Source: Strigamia acuminata (Eukaryota > Arthropoda > Chilopoda > Geophilomorpha > Linotaeniidae). From it: 64,000 bases of DNA. Positions 29,561-39,879 of the stretch are shown one piece after another. The stretch lies in contig OX442314.1 in NCBI GenBank assembly GCA_949358305.1, positions 44,524,581-44,588,580 of the forward strand, read 5' to 3'. Numbering within the stretch: the first letter of the stretch is position 1; every line of letters starts with the position of its first letter. A model generated the notes under the pieces. It saw only the letters and a list, made by a program, of their open reading frames with translations. It searched no databases and had not been told where the DNA came from. A program made the position numbers and the translations under genes.

Positions 29561-30136
29561 ATGAGACCGCAAGCGGAAGTGGAAATCCACAGAGTTGACG
29601 AATCACAAAAGGCGAAGGACCCACGAAAGGCGAAACCAAGAGAGCAACAAGGGGTAAATCCGCACACTTTGCCTTTCACGGGGCAAATCCCTGAAGTAAA
29701 CATTACGTTGCCTGTTCCAAACTTGGCCACGGCACCTTACTCTAACAATCCAGCAATGCAACCAGAGGAAGGGTTCGATAAAGATTATCGTTCACTTTGG
29801 GAGATGTTCCTGCGGTTTCCACTTTGCCACCAAGGATTATTGAAGGCGAATTTAGATGAATACCAGAACGCGCAGATTCACGAAGCGGTTAACGACCTTA
29901 GAAGGAGAGCGAGAGAGTTCGTGCAACAAGCAGTGGAGCTACAAACGAAGGAGTGGCTCGACTGGTTCCAACCACTGCTGGACGCCGCATTTTACAGAGT
30001 AATGTTTCCAGGAGTTTTTCCATCAGTCGAGACGACATTCATCGCCACCACTTTCCTATGGACGGCCGCGTTAGGAATCCCCAACGAGATGATAGGAAAC
30101 TGGACAGCCATCTTAAGAGATCCGCCAGCAGTACGA
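29561..30136 (+). pseudogene. Gypsy-1 ORF3, 5' part with the YPGV-type block
   Basis: The frame opens at ATG 29561 (in-frame stop 29531 upstream). After a Lys/Arg-rich start (KAKDPRKAKPREQQ), residues 70-190 align with ORF3 of Gypsy-2: LDEYQNAQIHE against LDAYQSAQIAE, then VMFPGVFPS (about 147-155) against VLYPGVLPS, TFLWTAALG against TYLWTAPMG, and LRDPPA against LRLDPPT. The ORF3 C-terminal block should follow after a linker, but the sequence switches at 30137 to segment copy 2 in a different frame. The protein is therefore truncated and followed by about 70 out-of-frame codons to 30352. No signal peptide or membrane segment is visible. Function unknown. Confidence 0.7.
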
Positions 30137-30465
30137 GCCTGGTTATGCATCCCGCCACGTCCGCAGTTATGCAGGCTCTTCCAGATTGTGGCCGGTCTTT
30201 TTTCCAGTGGTTGGAGACGACTATCGAGGAGGGACCCGTTCCCAACCGCCTGTTGCATCAGTGGCTGGTACGTGTTCACCGAAACCCTGTCAATGCCACC
30301 GAAGCCCGACGCATTCACTACGCCACCGATGGCGTCGTCCCAGCCCCGATGATCATCTGGGTGCACGAGCGAATTCACGCCGCGCATGCGCCACCCACCA
30401 GCCATGCTCAGTTTTTCCTAAGCGAACGGGAAGACTCTGCCGATGCCACGACCCGTCCCGAGTAG
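30137..30465 (+). pseudogene. ORF3 C-terminal block, copy 2, 5' end replaced
   Basis: Identical to the last 110 codons of the gene at 4103-4699 apart from one change (T/A). Its promoter, ATG and basic N terminus are gone; the upstream neighbour is Gypsy-1 ORF3 in another frame. By chance the junction puts an ORF3 5' half directly next to an ORF3 3' half, but out of phase. Confidence 0.75.
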
Positions 30466-32681
30466 GATCGCTCGACTTCACAATTAAAATACAATTTTCG
30501 CGAATACGTTTCTTTTAATAAAAATAAAAATGATTTTTTAATAAACAGTTTCTTAAATTTTAATGAAAATAAAACGATAACATTTTATATTAAATCACTT
30601 GCGAATGAATCTTTTTTGCCGTGGCGTTGGCGTTGGTGCTGGCAGTGGCAACACGTATTCATTAATCTCCAAAGTATAAATAGTCAGAACGACATTATTG
30701 CACGCTGGACACAGCTTAATCTTCTGCATCGTTAGGTATCGCCCTACCAGCATCGTTGGACATTTGTATAACTTATTTGTATTAATTTCATATTATTGTT
30801 TAATTGTAACATTACTTTTTTTTGTTTTTATTTCATGTATCATTTGCAATAGTTTTGGTTATATTTCGGCCAGTCTGGGAAAGGTGATTCTCGTCATCTA
30901 AATGTTATTACACTTTGGTGCTGTTGTCTTTGGATGGTGTGTGTGGCTTCTATATGTCCCTTCCTTTTCTGAGGGAGATGTGACTGCTGGGCCACCCAAG
31001 GGTAACCCGTGTCACTGCCACACACCGCCCAGTGGCCCTAAGGTCATCCCTCCTTGTGTAATTATGATTCTTTTCTCGTTTTTAGATGCACGCAACAACG
31101 TATGACAGGATCATTCCTGTTACTGAATTACTTGTAGAGCAATTTAGATTTATTCACCTGATAGAAGTCCCAACTGCCGTCTGTCCTAATTGCAACACAC
31201 TAATCCGGTTTGTAAGTGCTTTTCATTTGTATTCACCCAGGTCTGTGTAGCCCCCATTGGGTGTGACCTCTATGTCCTGGCTTTTCCACCCAAGGGTGAC
31301 CTGCGTCACAACCACACATCGCCCAATGGCCCAATAATGCAATAAACCAGTACGGGAAAAACGTAGTTGCGTAGTGTTGGGAGAGAGAAGAGCGGTTTAG
31401 CATTCAAGTCGACGATGGGCAGCAAGGCCGGCAGCATTTTTAGCACGCTGATTTGGTAATTTTGCTTGGAAAAAGTCCTGAGCGCGAGTCCCGTGGACAC
31501 GAGGAGGATGGCCTGCGCTGTGTGGTTATGTCCGCTGTGCGCTTGGTCGCTGGCAGTGCTGGGCTGGCCCGGCGGACTACCGGGAGTTTCCCGGTGGCCC
31601 GTGGCCGCTGTGGCCTGTCGCGGCCTGCTGTGGCGTGTCCCGACTTCATTAATTGTGGCCCGGACACCCAGATTTCCCGGCCATAAATTTGTTCCCAGTC
31701 CAGCCCTGGTCGCTGGCCAAAACATGCACCCAGTAGCGGATCTGCCATTAGCTATCCAAATGACGATGCCAATTCACTTCCCTGTCAATCTTTCTCAACG
31801 GTTGTATGGAGATAAGCGAGCGCAAAATTTTTGCATTTCTATCCACATGGCGCTCCAGTGGATGCACCCTCTTATAATTCGGTAAAATGATACAAGCTAT
31901 CATTTCCGCCAGTTTTCATTCAACAACACCGTGGTACACACTTGTTCATATTTCTTATGGATCAAGTTAACCAAGCACCCGGCGCAAACTCTAACTATTG
32001 TATTCAACTGCCTCGAGTCTTTCCAATTATTTGCACCTCAAACTTTCACAAACAGAATGTTTACACTAAGCGAAAACGCGGAATTATCCATCCAAGAACC
32101 TTAGAAATTTATATCTCAATCTGAGATGATTAAAACCTCCTTCGTATGATTTTTTTCCATTCCATACCATATCCAGTAAGTAATAATTATTTTAGTATCT
32201 ATTTCATTAAATTTGTGGTATTATGTTTCTTTTCTCATTTCAGATTCGCTGAAGAAACGTGTGGCAAGATAATTCCCGTTTTTGAATTACGAGGGAGTGC
32301 AATTTAGATTTATTAACCTTACAGAAGTCCCAACTGCAGTCTCTCCTCATTGTAATACTCCAATCCGATTTAGCAACTTCGGCGTACTAATTGGAGTACC
32401 CCAAATCCAGCAATAAGGAAGAAAAAATTTATTTACTTATATACTATAATATATCTGTTGCTAACGCATGTTTTTTATATTTAAATAAACTTTTTTTGAC
32501 GACTATCTTTTCTTTTTTTGTTAAGAGAATCAATTGTTTGGTTGTTGTAAAGTTCAAGTGACAGTTTAGTTTATCGTTTTTAATTATTTTTAACATTTTG
32601 GTGGGGAAAGAACCATATCGACTGATTAAAGTGCTATTGGCAGATCATTTGTGTTTATTATTTATGTATGTTTTGGTGTTA

Positions 32682-32756
32682 ACACAACATAAATATGGAA
32701 GTAATTCACACAACATAAATATGGAAGTAATTCACACAACATAAATATGGAAGTAA
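32682..32756 (+). repeat. 26-bp tandem repeat, copy 2
   Basis: Same three-copy ACACAACATAAATATGGAAG array as at 6916-6990. Confidence 0.9.
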
Positions 32757-33275
32757 AAGTAAATAGAAAAAAGTTGAATTTACATAGCAAAATAGAGTTG
32801 ATAACTGAATTGTTCGTGGAAAGGATTTTGCTCAACATTACAAATGTCAAGGCAACAAACAGTGAGCCACAACGAGAAGCTATAATCAGATCACCAGATA
32901 TTTCTTACTGTTAGTTATTTACCGAATTTTGATGCTTTTTATGTGTAAAGCCTCACTTCGATATTTCTATTTGAGTTTTTGATGAGTTAGGACACATTTT
33001 GTGTTCATTTGTGATAATTATTTAATCTTAATACCATATTTTTCTAACTTCTTTTTTTATTGCCTACTTCTTGCTTTTTGAATTTCAATTAAGAATGTGA
33101 CTACTATTCCACAGTTTTTTCTTTTTTTTTCTCGTCTCTAGGAAACTTTTTGGAATAAATTCACGCGATAATTTGCCACACGAAATGAATGCTTCAGAAT
33201 AACCTCCTTATTTCATTTTTGCTTGTCTACATTTACTAAAATCCAATAAATACCAAAAAATACAAGTTCATATAA

Positions 33276-33486
33276 ATGCCACATTCATGAAGGTGTGGGC
33301 TTACAATGCAATGAGAAATGTAAATTCCACATTCATGTGGGCTTACAATACACAAAAAATATCTGAAATGTGAAAATGACCAGAGCTCTCTTCTGGTTCA
33401 ACCGAGACAAATCATGTGCTCAGTTTATCCATGGGTGACCACGTGGAGGTAGAGAGTTGGATTTTACACCCCCTTAATAAAAACAG
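33276..33486 (+). repeat. Interspersed repeat ending in GAGTTGGATTTTACACCCCC, segment copy 2
   Basis: Counterpart of the unit at 7510-7720 and relative of 2700-2945. Confidence 0.65.
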
Positions 33487-33968
33487 TAACTTATTTCTAC
33501 TTGCATCGTCCAAGAAATTCAATCACTCACTCAATCCTGACATGAAAATATTACATTCGTGTATCTCTGCTCAGGCATGCAGAGATCGCTGTGAAAATAA
33601 AGTTCATGTCGACGTAGTCTCGGAGTTTTCCGCGTTTTTACAACAATTTTTGTTTTACAAATTATTAAAAAATGTTGATTCTAGCAAGCTGAAACGTACA
33701 AGGTACCTAAAAACCGAATCCAAAATTAATAAACGTCAATTTTAAATTAAAACCTTGACCGCGACAACGTGACCCATCGTAGCGAGGCGCCGACATGAAA
33801 ACGAACAAATAAAATCTACGGGGTTTACATGCGAAAGAAACGGTTAATTGCTCGAGATAGAATAAATCCTTTCACGTTATTTTTAATAGATACGGAGGCT
33901 GACATGGTCTGATGACTCAAATTGGCATTACTGGACACTACTATTGGCTGGTGATATCATTAGTGAAT

Positions 33969-34271
33969 CTAAAAAGGTTTTTGTAATTTGCCTTGGGTGA
34001 TCAAGACAAAAAGATAAAATGAGAGACAAACGAAAATGGGAAATAAAATGTGAATTACTTCGACATGTTGGGCATTTTCGGGCGTTTCCTGGCGCTTCAC
34101 AAAGCGGCGTGCTTTGGTTTTAGCTATAATCTGATTTCTGAGGCTATTATTTAATTCTTCAGCCAATTTCTTATGAGTGTTATTCATTAGAACTGTGCGG
34201 TATAACGAGTCCGGACGTTTAGGTGTTGAAATTCGCTTCGGCGAAATGGTTGGTTTGTTGTTGGTGTTCAT
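33969..34271 (-). CDS. Hypothetical protein, 100 codons, copy 2
   Basis: Counterpart of 8203-8505. The frame is intact from ATG 34271. Differences are concentrated in the first 20 residues (L/P and T/K changes plus silent ones); the helical KKLAEELNN segment is unchanged. The same possible donor site GTAATT occurs after 71 codons. The upstream flank differs by an 18-20 bp insertion. Confidence 0.4.
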   Translation of the reverse strand: MNTNNKPTISPKRISTPKRPDSLYRTVLMNNTHKKLAEELNNSLRNQIIAKTKARRFVKRQETPENAQHVEVIHILFPIFVCLSFYLFVLITQGKLQKPF

Positions 34272-34782
34272 CGCGAATGGATTGTAGCGATCAAACGTGA
34301 ATTGAATTGAATGTTGTATTGCGGGCTCTTAAATATTGGTTGAAGATGGATACGTTTCGTTTTCGTTGTTTGGACGTTGCCCGTAGCGGAAGGATTGTTT
34401 AGTAACGTCTCAAGGACGGTAATGTGGGGTAAAAGAATTAATTTACCGTAATCAATAAAATGTGAAGCCACAAGTAGATTTTTGTTTAGTTTTTGTTATT
34501 TTATTTAATTATTTTCCGTCACGAATTTTTATTTTCGTTTGGAAATATAAATTTTTATTTGATATGGATCTAAAAACAGTCTAAAAAAGCACTAGGAGTG
34601 CTAAAACCATTAATATCTTCAAATTATTTGGTTTTCGAATTATTATGAAATTGAATTCGTTGTAATGAGGTTCATCTGTTTGGATAAAATGATAAATACA
34701 AATTTTTAAGTGTGATGAATTTTAGATGAATTGTCTTATGGTTATTTAGACTTGAAAATAATGCATTTTTAGACAGCAAGGA

Positions 34783-34791
34783 ATAAAAATA
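34783..34791. other. Empty MULE target site
   Basis: A single ATAAAAATA in the otherwise matching flanks GACAGCAAGGA and TAATTAACTTTAC. It corresponds to the duplicated 9-mer at 8998-9006 and 13080-13088 around the MULE in copy 1. Confidence 0.93.
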
Positions 34792-34857
34792 TAATTAACT
34801 TTACATTTTTTGTTAGACCAAAAAGAAAAATAATAATTCGAATTTCGTTCGTTCTTT

Positions 34858-35385
34858 TCAAGTGGGCAAGCTAACCAAGCCCAGAAAGTCATCCATTATG
34901 GTAGCGATCGCGAACACTTCGTTCGCCTCGACTCTAACCCCAAAAAGCCTGATCCGAATTTCATCGTCTTCGTGAATGACAATATCTTCATTCTCCGTCT
35001 TAAAACTCGGTGGATTGCTCGTAGGATCGAACCGCAAATCGTCCGGCATAGACCGATACGAAACGAAACATCTTAGCGGGCCTACTTCGGCGAAAATGCC
35101 GAGCTTGGTCACCTGAGTGACCACCGCATCCGACACTTCGCCTTTGAACGGTTTCAGCACGATCGCTTTGTACTTGACCGGGTAAATAACGAATCCTTGT
35201 CCCGGACGAGCGAATCCCACTCCGATACTATCGATGGCCGTGATCGCGATCACAATGCCGTGTCTGCCCGTAGTGCTGCCTTCGACTTCGCCGTACAATT
35301 TCTGCTTCACCGTCTCCAACAACTGCGGGCCGAAGTAGCGCGGATGAATCATCACTTCGTGCTCCAGCGAAATATGATAGAACAT
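34858..35385 (-). CDS. RPB7: RNA polymerase subunit RPB7, copy 2
   Basis: 175 codons from ATG 35385, single exon, no stop or gap. It differs from the copy at 13155-13682 by about eight or nine bases, nearly all silent; one changes VRPGQG to ARPGQG. Upstream (to about 35534) the flanks match copy 1, so the promoter is probably shared. Downstream it lacks the MULE. The excess of silent changes suggests both copies have been under purifying selection. Confidence 0.95.
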   Translation of the reverse strand: MFYHISLEHEVMIHPRYFGPQLLETVKQKLYGEVEGSTTGRHGIVIAITAIDSIGVGFARPGQGFVIYPVKYKAIVLKPFKGEVSDAVVTQVTKLGIFAEVGPLRCFVSYRSMPDDLRFDPTSNPPSFKTENEDIVIHEDDEIRIRLFGVRVEANEVFAIATIMDDFLGLVSLPT

Positions 35386-35534
35386 TCTCAAATTCACCAA
35401 CTTGTCAATACGATTTACAATACTGATGCTCTAGTTAATTTATTGCTAGTTAAATACACGGTCCGTTGGGGACGTTGTGTTTGCGTAATTTCGTAACGTT
35501 TACGTCACGAAATCCAGCTATGCCGAGTAAAATG

Positions 35535-35730
35535 TGCCACTTAAGTCTCGAAGCGTCAAACGATGCGCAGCTGAACATGCTGCAACGAATGCTAGTGCCG
35601 GGTACGTCCCGAATGCTCTACCCCGGCGTATTTCCTTCGGATTGACAACGTTTGGCTCCCGCTGGAGTTGGAGGCACCAGACCAAAACGGCTTCTTGGTG
35701 CACCTCACCCCAATTTGGCCGGGGTGAGTT
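35535..35730 (+). pseudogene. ORF3-family fragment
   Basis: Directly after the end of the duplicated segment, the frame reads ..LQRMLVPGTSRMLYPGVFPS, aligning with FQRQLIPGMTRVLYPGVLPS in Gypsy-2 ORF3, then hits TGA. One frame over, NVWLPLELEAP and HLTPIWPG continue the LW ... HL...P part of the block. It is thus a frameshifted relic of a third ORF3 copy, with no gag or pol nearby. Confidence 0.65.
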
Positions 35731-36475
35731 GCGTCCCCGGAGTCAGCCATCGCCACCCGAGTGAGTCTTTGGAGGGAAACTACGTTCCCGCCACTTTCTT
35801 CTGCAACAACCTTCGTATGCATTCTATTTTTCATCTCTTTGTTTCCTATTTCATGATGAATTTAACTTATCATTATTTATTCTTATTTATTGTTAGCATA
35901 CCGACCATATCACCTATGGGGATAACCTCCCTGTATGTGACAGGTCGGTTGTTGGTGTGGCGTGCCCAAGTGGCACAGCCAGCACGTGGATTAGACTGGG
36001 AGACTCCGACTCCTGGACGATGGATAGCAAGCCAACAACCCAAGTCTGTTCTATACATGAGTAAGTGTCCCACCCCAGGGAAACCAGGGCTGGACTGGGT
36101 ACAAATTTAGTACCGGGAAATCTAGATGGGTAGGGCCACAAGCACAGGCTACAGTGTGCCAGGGACGGTCCACAGTGGGCTCATCACCGGGCCACCAGGC
36201 CACAGGCCACCGGGAAACTCCCGGTAGCCCGCCAGGCCAGTCCAGCACTGAGGGAAACTGTGGTAGTCCCTGAGCTGCCTTGAGCTGCATCCACCTTTTC
36301 TGCTCTATCAAAAATGATTAATCATTCTCAGTCTGCTGATTGATCTACTGCTAGTGTTTTCAATTTTTTTATTTCTGTCTTTCCTTTTTGTAAATTTTAA
36401 ACTTCACGTTTTTTATTATTGTTTTACTCCTAAGTCTGTTACACTCAGACTCGGTGAATTGTTCTTAACTCATGT
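35731..36475. repeat. Composite of rearranged interspersed repeats
   Basis: Contains inverted pieces of the GC-rich stretch at 5780-5945 (for example CCGGGAAACTCCCGGTAGCC against CTACCGGGAGTTTCCCGG) and a CCAGGGCTGGACTGGG block inverted relative to 5929. It also holds a fuller copy of the 15040-15240 repeat, ending in CTAAGTCTG-TTACACT-CAGACTCGG. No gene is supported. Confidence 0.6.
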
Positions 36476-37080
36476 ATTTCAATAGTCAATTTTATTTTAC
36501 GCCAGTCTAGGCAAAGTTGACCCCTGTCAGCCCGAGTTGCTAAATCCTGTACATGGTTGGTGATGACGTCTTCGGATGAGTCAGCAATCATTGTTGTATT
36601 CACCCAGGTCTGTGTAGCCCCGTTGGGGATGACCATTATGTCCCTGCCGGGCAGGGCCTGCCCACGTTTTACGTTAATTGAAACTGGCATTAATGCGTCC
36701 TGGCACTTAGGTTGTCTTAGGCCCAAAAGTAAACTGCAGCTCAGCCTTGTCCTAAAGCAATTGTGTACTATCATATGTGACCGCTTTACCACCCAAGGGT
36801 GGCCTGCGCCACACCCAATGGCCCAATAACCCAGTACTGGAAAGAGGGAACTGAGTGGTGTAGGTAGGGAAAGAGAAGAGCCGTTTAGCATTAAGTCGGC
36901 AGGTTTTTTCACACCCAGCCAAACGCTTCGCTCGCTGAGTGAACTCAAACGATTACTAGTGCATTCAACTGCCTCGAGTCTTTTTAATTATTTGCACCCC
37001 AAACTTTCATAAATAGAATGATTACACTTAGCGAAAACTCTATTATCTAACCAGGAACTTAGAGATTTATACATATATTA
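36476..37080. repeat. Repeat related to 5460-5640, plus ATTCAACTGCC fragment
   Basis: TATTCACCCAGGTCTGTGTA, CCACCCAAGGGTG and GCCCAATGGCCCAATAA blocks recur in the same order as at 5464-5575, with a longer and different middle. The end (36955-37040) belongs to the ATTCAACTGCCTCGAGTCTT family. No gene is supported. Confidence 0.6.
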
Positions 37081-37084
37081 ATAG

Positions 37085-37255
37085 CCTTGGGCCACTAACA
37101 TCGCTCGAAAACGTCTTACAACGCCAGCAGCGGGTTTTTCAACCTCTTTATAAACACCTCGCTCACGAAAAAGTGCAAGCTCTTCCTCCATGGCATTTTG
37201 CCAATGGACACGGTTGGGACTAGCAATTGCTTCCTTATAGGTGCGAGGAACCTGT
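37085..37255 (-). pseudogene. Ty1/copia reverse transcriptase N-terminal relic
   Basis: The frame reads PRTYKEAIASPNRVHW, MEEELALFRERGVYKEVEKP and RAMLVAQGY. It aligns with PSTYAEAVKLPEAPKW ... VYKEVPRPP ... RARLVAQGF of the copia element at 42142-47082. The CKW(I/V)FRLK segment between is deleted. It is a different, older copia copy. Confidence 0.75.
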
Positions 37256-37379
37256 GCAAATAAGGAATGTGCATACCGTGGTGCGGCAGAATGGCAATCT
37301 GCAAATGCTTCATTCGAAGTTGCAGGACTAGGTGGATCGGGAGCAGGATATGCCAGAGGGGGATCAACCATGCAATTTT

Positions 37380-37640
37380 TGAAATTTTTAAAAAGCCGTG
37401 ACACCCAGGAGGGCCGTCGACCCAGAAAGGCCATCCAAACTTTTTAAACTTTTGAGAAAATATCCACGTGGCCCAGGAGGGCCATTGGATCAGGACGGCC
37501 AAATTGACTTAAAATTTTAAAAATGAAATTTTTTTGAAATTTTTGAAAAAATCCATTGATCCAGAAGTGCCATCCAAATTTTTTCTATATCTTGGAAAAA
37601 CATCCACGTGGCCCACGAGGGCCATCAGCCCAGAAGGGCC
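37380..37640. repeat. Degenerate tandem repeat of about 100 bp
   Basis: Units contain CCA(G)GAGGGCC and AAATTTTTGAAAAAAT(C)CA with GG(C)CCAT linkers, two to three copies. Chance ORFs run through it. No element ends were found. Confidence 0.5.
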
Positions 37641-37764
37641 AAAGTCCCATTTTGATAGATTACTCGATGGTATAGATTACTCTATACTGTGGCCTGCGTA
37701 AGGTCATTATAATCTAAGATGGCGGCGTGCAGGTTTGGAAGGATCCCAATCCCCACCGTTTTTG

Positions 37765-38060
37765 TCGATGCAGTCTTTAAAACGACCATAGGATTCGGAA
37801 TTAAAATAACCATCGTGTTAAATACGATAGAAATGAAAGTGTCCCTTCCCCCTGATAGGATAAAAAATATTCATGCTTCCATCAGACACATCCAGACAGA
37901 AACACAGCTCTCAGTCAGAGAATTAGTCTCACTAATGGGTAGTGTGTGACAATCACGCTGTTTCACACTCGTGGTTCATCTCCACGTTGCTCCAAACCGG
38001 CCTAGCTCCCTAGCTGCCCTTCGATTCTGGTTCCTTAGCCGAAGAAACCCAAGAAATCAT
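37765..38060 (+). pseudogene. DIRS-like reverse transcriptase relic
   Basis: The frame contains IVLNTIEMKVSLPPDRIKNI followed by LSVRELVSLMGSV. This matches the (L)GF.I(N/D)(T)..M..SLP..(K/R)(I/V)..I ... (S)VR(E/Q)L(A)..(L/I)G pattern that follows the RT core in DIRS-type tyrosine-recombinase retroelements. After a stop, one frame over, FDSGSLAEE(T) may continue it. Only a short, broken stretch remains. Confidence 0.5.
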
Positions 38061-38224
38061 TTGGCACTTATCTGTTTTTACACATCGCGTGGCAATCCGT
38101 TACCGCCATTTTTCGCGCGCGAACAACGCTCGTTAAAATTGTAATCTTAGTGTTTTCTTTTTTTAATATAATAAACATTAATTCATTTGAAACTCAATTT
38201 GTTATCATTATTTTTCAGGAGATC

Positions 38225-38450
38225 GGCACGCGCATAAGTTTAGCAATTCTACCCACGTGGCGCTCCAGCGGGTGCGCCCTTTTATAATTTGGTAGAATGA
38301 TACAAGCTGTCATTCCATCAGTTTTCATTCAATCACACTGCAATACATACATGTTTATCTGAAACAGTTGCTCTTATATTCAATTCCTTCAGAGTCTTTC
38401 CAATTATTTGCATCCCAAACTTTGATAAATATACTCTGGCAGAGCATAAG
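38225..38450 (+). repeat. ATTCAACTGCC-family repeat copy
   Basis: GGCGCTCCAGCGGGTGCGCC, TTATAATTTGGTAGAATGAT and TCCAATTATTTGCATC blocks in the same order as at 6080-6260. The 3' end continues into ATACTCTGGCAGAGCATAAG, shared with 38960-39005. Confidence 0.65.
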
Positions 38451-38487
38451 AGTGGCCTTTCTCCCATTAGCCCAACGTTGGGCCAAT

Positions 38488-38655
38488 TAATGAGGTTAAT
38501 CAGGTTAATCAGGAGGTTAATGAGGTTAATGAGATTATCAGGTTAATCAGGAAGTTAATGAGGTTAATCAGGTTAATCAGGTTAATCAGGAGGTTAATGA
38601 AGCTAATGAGGTTAATCAGGTTAATCAGGTTAATCAAGTTAATGAATGAGGTTAA
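38488..38655 (+). repeat. Satellite of 9-bp units (AGGTTAATS)
   Basis: About 18 units of AGGTTAATC or AGGTTAATG, with occasional indels, between two ATTCAACTGCC-family copies. The repeat gives a low-complexity minus-strand ORF, which I ignore. Confidence 0.95.
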
Positions 38656-38814
38656 CCTCATTACTTCATTAATAAAAGGACATCTTTTATTTGGTGTGTA
38701 TCTACTCGCACGCACTGAGAAAAGCAAGTGATAAAAATACAAGTCAAGCTTTTACTAAAAGCTGATAAACTGGAAAAACTGAAAGTGAAAAACGAAAACT
38801 AAACAATAAATATT

Positions 38815-39020
38815 ATTCAGTCAGTTTTCACTCAACAACACCGCGGTATCAAGTTAACCAACCACCCAGCGAAAATGCTTTGCTTGTCAAGCGAACTGAA
38901 ATAATTGCTCTTATATTCAACTCCCTTGAGTCTTTCCAATTATTTGCACCCCAAACTTTCATAAATATACTCTGGCAGAGCATAAGAGTGGCCTTTCTCC
39001 CATTGTTCCAACCTCATTAC
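38815..39020 (+). repeat. ATTCAACTGCC-family repeat copy
   Basis: CAGTTTTCACTCAACAACAC through TCCAATTATTTGCACCCC and ATACTCTGGCAGAGCATAAG. With 38225-38450 it brackets the 9-bp satellite. Confidence 0.65.
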
Positions 39021-39536
39021 TTCTAACTTTAGACTGTCATACCACCAGGAAAAGAAGTTTTGTTTATTTCTTAATTTTTTTGATTATTCTAACGATTAAA
39101 ATGATGAAATTTTATTTGTATTTTATAATAAAATGTTTTTTTTTTTTATAAAATAATGTTTTAGGTTGTTTGCAGTTCATAATACAATTTTGTTTACTTG
39201 ATTGGTTGTTAATTCAAGAAAGCAAACAATTTCCAATTTGCATTCCTACCATAGAGTACGAGCGCTAGTATCGATTGGAGGCGTGGCCTGATTGCGCCAA
39301 AAACGGGAGAGTGCCGACTCTTTCTTTCTTTTCTCTATGATTCCTATTCCTACCCACATGGCGCTCTTATTATTCAGAAGAATGATACAATCATTCAACA
39401 ACACCACAGTACACACTTGTTTATCGATTGCAATGTCTGGACATCTAATGCAACTCTGGTGTTTTGATCTATTTTTTTGTATCAGAACATGTAGTCAAGC
39501 TCAACACATTCACATCGTCGTAAGCGGTGTGCTAAC
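39021..39536. other. AT-rich spacer with a short ATTCAACTGCC-family piece
   Basis: Poly(T)/poly(A)-rich to about 39240, then a partial repeat copy at 39345-39430. No gene supported. Confidence 0.5.
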
Positions 39537-39617
39537 CACGTCACTTCCGTGCATCACTTCCGTGCATCACTTCCGTGCATCACTTCCGTGCATCACTTCC
39601 GTGCATCACTTCCGTTC
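39537..39617 (+). repeat. 13-bp tandem repeat (CATCACTTCCGTG), six copies
   Basis: ATCACTTCCGTGC repeats head to tail six times with perfect 13-bp spacing until the last unit. Confidence 0.95.
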
Positions 39618-39714
39618 ATCAATTGCATGAGTGCACGATGAGAGGCAAGAAGCCGTCTGAGGCATTTAAATAGCTTCCAGCTCGTGGATCTAGGTCAGGT
39701 CCCGGCTGGTCACT

Positions 39715-39879
39715 TTATTTAATTTGTTAGCGTGTTTTGTTTTAATTTTTTTCTGGAGGCTTGACCAACCTCTTCCATCTTTTGTTTCTTTTTAATGTAT
39801 TCGTCTATGTTAATTTCATTCTTTTTTTATTATTGTTTTTATCCCGAGTCTGTTAAGCTCAGACTCGGGGAATTGTTCT
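39715..39879 (+). repeat. Repeat 3' end with CCCGAGTCTG hairpin
   Basis: Ends TTATTATTGTTTTTATCCCG, then a hairpin CCCGAGTCTG-TTAAGCT-CAGACTCGGG, then GAATTGTTCT. The same end with the same hairpin is at 36410-36470. Gypsy-2's LTR begins where this homology stops. Confidence 0.6.

Larger units (their letters stand above)
19119..30136 (+). mobile_element. Gypsy-1: Ty3/gypsy retrotransposon, 3' truncated
   Basis: 5' LTR, primer-binding site, gag, pol with order PR-RT-RH-IN (diagnostic of Ty3/gypsy), then ORF3. No 3' LTR or polypurine tract is found; after 30136 the sequence is segment copy 2. It therefore inserted into the left arm and lost its 3' end together with bases equivalent to 1919-4370, by one deletion whose junction carries a short GCCTGG overlap. 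Gag and pol are open throughout, so the protein-coding part appears recent. Confidence 0.9.
30137..35534. repeat. Segmental duplication, middle and RPB7 arms, copy 2
   Basis: Copy of 4371-8997 plus 13089-13833 without the MULE. From 30137 to about 34150 it is essentially identical to copy 1; from there to 35534 it is more diverged, including an 18-20 bp insertion near 34323. From 30466 to 33960 it holds the same repeats as copy 1 and no supported gene. Confidence 0.9.

Noticed and set aside
36445-36948. 167-aa minus-strand ORF
   Set aside because: Runs through interspersed repeat sequence shared with 5460-5640, where the frame is not kept.
38488-38655. CRISPR-like array
   Set aside because: Units are contiguous 9-mers without spacers in a eukaryotic context; a simple satellite.
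39537-39617. CRISPR-like or VNTR-coded peptide (CITSVHHFRASLP...)
   Set aside because: A 13-bp unit shifts frame each copy; simple tandem repeat.
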